This document shows positions 61,912-64,000 of a stretch of DNA of 64,000 nucleotides, in pieces. The stretch's first letter is position 1, and every line of letters starts with the position of its first letter. The notes under the pieces were generated by a model. The model worked only from the letters and a program-made list of their open reading frames with translations. It did no database searches and was not told where the DNA came from. The position numbers were made by a program, and so were the translations under genes. The stretch comes from Sclerotinia nivalis (lineage: Eukaryota > Ascomycota > Leotiomycetes > Helotiales > Sclerotiniaceae): NCBI GenBank assembly GCA_029531795.1, contig JAPEIS010000012.1, positions 1,674,001 to 1,738,000 of the forward strand, written 5' to 3'.

Positions 61912-62124
61912 TGTCACGGGGTCCCCGTATATGGTATACGGAGACCGCTCGGGTTCCGACCCGTAGGAGTCGGACCTCGGATAAGTGTAGGCTAGCCCCG
62001 GTCGGGGCTAGCGCTACACATAAATGTGTTTAAGGAACCGTTCCTTCTATAGAAACGTAGCTCTTCGAGCTACGTCTTATCAATAAAAGTGATTTCTGTT
62101 ATCCTGTCTGCTGCCTCCGTGATA
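61912..62124 (+). repeat. solo LTR-B inside Gypsy-C
   Basis: 213 bp, TGTCACGG...CCTCCGTGATA, with duplication AAATG (61907-61911 and 62125-62129). It is GC-rich and unmutated. It contains several stems: CCGTATA/TATACGG (61923-61939), GCTAGCCCC/GGGGCTAGC (61991-62012), and ACGTAGCTC/GAGCTACGT (about 62055-62076). Confidence 0.9.
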
Positions 62125-62533
62125 AAATGGAGATACTACACACCAATTTAACAACCAGCTAATAACTTAAAGGGTAACGAAAAAATTCTTATCGAATATC
62201 ATCACTTTCATTTAGAAAAGTTAGAATCACCAGCTTGAATTCTAAAGCATTCCGATGCTACTATATTACAACCGGAATTACAGAATTTGCAATCAAAGTT
62301 ACACAACGCGATTGCTATACCCACTCTACAAAGATCCATTTGCATCAAGATTGTTCATTTCGCTTAAAGGTATATTACATATTATAACAATAAGGAATAT
62401 AACATCATTAAGGGATATCATACATTTTTTGTTCAAAGATTTAATTGAAGAAAAAGATCTATATTTTTTCTTTATTTTTCTTTATTTTTTAATACCCATT
62501 TGGGGTCAAATGGTTTTCTTGAAGAAAGAGTAT

Positions 62534-62696
62534 TGTTACAGATTCATCTTCCTTCACCTGTACATGATTATATATACCTTAAGCACACATATATACACTC
62601 ACTTCTATATAGTCAGATCACCTCCTTGACCTTCTTCTCCTCCTCGTAGTACAACAATAGATCAAACCTATACATACCTTTTCCCTCACCGTGATA
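62534..62696 (+). repeat. Gypsy-C 3' LTR (LTR-C)
   Basis: 163 bp, aligned end to end with 56017-56179 and differing mainly by C/T and G/A changes. It ends CACCGTGATA directly before the ATTCC duplication. Confidence 0.85.
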
Positions 62697-62757
62697 ATTC
62701 CAGATTTCTTTCTTTTCGATTAGGAATTGTACATTGAAAGAGTTATTAGTGGTTAAA

Positions 62758-63244
62758 TGTTACGATCACGGATTTTACAGTAACCGATCGTATGAATACA
62801 CGTTATGATTTGATCGGATCAGTATGAGATTAAGGTGGTCGTAAGAACAAACGAGCATAGACTATATTAGTATCAGATCATATGATGGAGTATTGGAGTT
62901 TCGAAGGTTTCTAACGCTCCTGGAGTATTGAAGTTTCGAAGGCTTTCAACGCTTTTGGAGCATTGGAGTTTCGAAGGTTCCCAACGCTTCTGGAGCGTTG
63001 GAGCTTCGAGGGCTCCTAGGGCTCCCAAATACGAAGGTCTATATAAGCAGGATGGATTCTTTTATTTGTAGAGTTTCGTACTCAAGAATAATCATTAGTT
63101 TAAATACTATAGTTACTATATAATACAATCGTTATATTTTTCATTCTTACCAAGCCTCTGTTTGATCTTTAGTAGAAACCACTACAGTCTTTCTATAAAT
63201 CCCTTAATCACTTCTTAGTGATAAAGGATTGTAGCGGCGTAACA
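62758..63244 (-). repeat. solo LTR-A in LINE-A copy 2
   Basis: 487 bp. On the plus strand as given it reads TGTTACGATCACGG...GTAGCGGCGTAACA, with duplication TTAAA (62753-62757 and 63245-63249). A 35-bp unit with core GGAGTTTCGAAGG is repeated about 3.6 times (62887-63015) before a TATATAAG box. It shows the uninterrupted form of the site where the LINE-B copies inserted in the other solo LTR-A (AAGGTGGTCGTA, 62846-62857). Confidence 0.9.
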
Positions 63245-64000
63245 TTAAAATAATGTTGTTATTTTTAATTGTAATAATAGCTAAAATAACAGATTCATTG
63301 ATATTAGCCTTTCTGAAAACTTTATTGATTTTGTTTTTTGTATATAATAATATAAAGGAAATAGATTGATAAAAAGATAAATTGATAAAAATCAATTGTT
63401 TACTAAAGATATTTTCCTTTTGTTCTATAAACTTTTGTTTTGTAAAATTTCCTTTTGTAACTACTTTCTATTCCCCTACCGTTTTGGTAATTGAAATATA
63501 ACTTTCTTTATTTGTTGTTGAAGGATTTATTAAAAAAGTAATTGAATGATTGAAAAGATTGAAAAAGTGATTAATCTGTTTTTCAATTCTTTTGATTGCG
63601 TTTTCGAGATGGGAAATCTATAAAATAATAATATTTGAAGTTCTAATAAGTTTCCCTTTTTCAAAATATTCGCAAAATATTTCGATTAGATTTAAAATCT
63701 TCGATTGTTCTTCGATATCCTTTTTCATAAAGATAATTAGAATAAAAAAGTCTTTTGCTTTTTGGATAGCTTTCTTTGGTTTTGTAAAGCTAGATTTTGA
63801 ATAACTGAATTGTTTTCTTTGTTTATTATTGAATTGGAATATAAAAAAGATAGTAGATGATTTGAAAGGATCATCAGAGTTAAGAATGTTATATTGAATT
63901 TGGAAGTTGAAGGATTGAAAGAAAATTAGGTTAGAAAGGATAAATGAAGGATTGTTGAGACTTTTCTTATAAAGGAATGATGCAATTTTTTCTTGAATTG
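63245..64000 (-). pseudogene. LINE-A copy 2 ORF1 portion, running off the window
   Basis: Sequence colinear with the reverse complement of about 17330-18110 of copy 1, with many C/T and G/A differences. The frame is broken. It is joined to the 61-bp piece at 62697-62757 when the solo LTR-A and one TTAAA are removed. Confidence 0.75.

Larger units (their letters stand above)
56017..62696 (+). mobile_element. Gypsy-C LTR retrotransposon (plus), carrying a solo LTR-B
   Basis: Two 163-bp LTRs (56017-56179 and 62534-62696) enclose plus-strand gag and pol. The target duplication is ATTCC (56012-56016 and 62697-62701), and the host LINE-A sequence is continuous across it. A purine tract, GAAGAAAGAGTAT, precedes the 3' LTR. 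Many stops make it inactive. Confidence 0.9.
27721..64000 (-). mobile_element. LINE-A copy 2, split by three LTR insertions (5' end off the window)
   Basis: A single minus-strand LINE-A copy can be followed in pieces colinear with copy 1: 27721-31741 (tail, RNase H, RT, endonuclease), 55219-56016 (endonuclease start, zinc knuckles), 62697-62757 and 63245-64000 (ORF1). The gaps are Gypsy-A, Gypsy-C and a solo LTR-A. At each join the LINE sequence resumes where it stopped after removing one copy of a 5-bp duplication (TATAG, ATTCC, TTAAA). About 5.6 kb of LINE is thus spread over more than 36 kb. It is far more mutated than copy 1. Confidence 0.9.

Noticed and set aside
63592..63804. Plus-strand 70-codon frame at the right edge
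   Set aside because: It is the complement of LINE-A copy 2 ORF1, which aligns to copy 1 on the minus strand.

Overview
The window looks like nuclear DNA of a filamentous ascomycete. The support is: short introns (about 45-110 bp) with GT donors and CTAAC/CTRAY branch points, fungal versions of NUP84, SUMO, CMC4 and a fused succinyl-CoA-ligase-like protein, and retrotransposons eroded by C-to-T and G-to-A changes of the kind made by RIP. The proteins feel closest to Leotiomycetes (Sclerotiniaceae such as Botrytis, Sclerotinia or Monilinia). That placement is an impression, not something the sequence proves.

The window has two compartments. Positions 1 to about 17,000 are ordinary gene-bearing DNA. 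In order: an AT-hook, Gln-rich protein (minus strand, cut by the left edge), the Y-complex nucleoporin Nup84/Nup107 (minus), the twin-Cys mitochondrial protein CMC4 (minus) divergent from SUMO (plus), an uncharacterised coiled-coil protein (minus), and an eight-exon gene (plus) joining succinyl-CoA ligase alpha and beta halves. The beta half has lost much of its ATP-grasp region.

Positions 17,205 to 64,000 are almost entirely retrotransposon-derived. LINE-A copy 1 (17,205-22,957, plus) and a short 3' fragment (about 26,156-26,390, minus) flank poorly resolved spacer. From 27,721 to the right edge everything lies inside one minus-strand LINE-A copy blown apart by three insertions: Gypsy-A (31,742-55,218), Gypsy-C (56,017-62,696) and a solo LTR-A (62,758-63,244). 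Gypsy-A (minus) is split by Gypsy-B (37,036-53,847, plus). Gypsy-B is split by a solo LTR-A (37,849-48,862). That LTR is split by two LINE-B copies at the same 13-bp target (38,191-42,760 and 42,774-48,775). LINE-B copy 2 carries a solo mini-LTR (48,488-48,633). Gypsy-C carries a solo LTR-B (61,912-62,124). The deepest stack is six levels. Every LTR insertion is bounded by a 5-bp target duplication readable in the sequence: TATAG, AGTAT, ATTTG, CATAT, ATTCC, AAATG, TTAAA.

The points most worth a second look are: the six-level nest with exact boundaries; the same-site double LINE insertion; paired hairpins in the LINE-B 3' UTR; an antisense ORF in Gypsy-A with a Zn2Cys6-type cysteine pattern and a much better preserved frame than pol; LTR families ending TG...TA; a hairpin in LTR-B kept while its sequence changed; and the degenerate fused succinyl-CoA-ligase-like enzyme.
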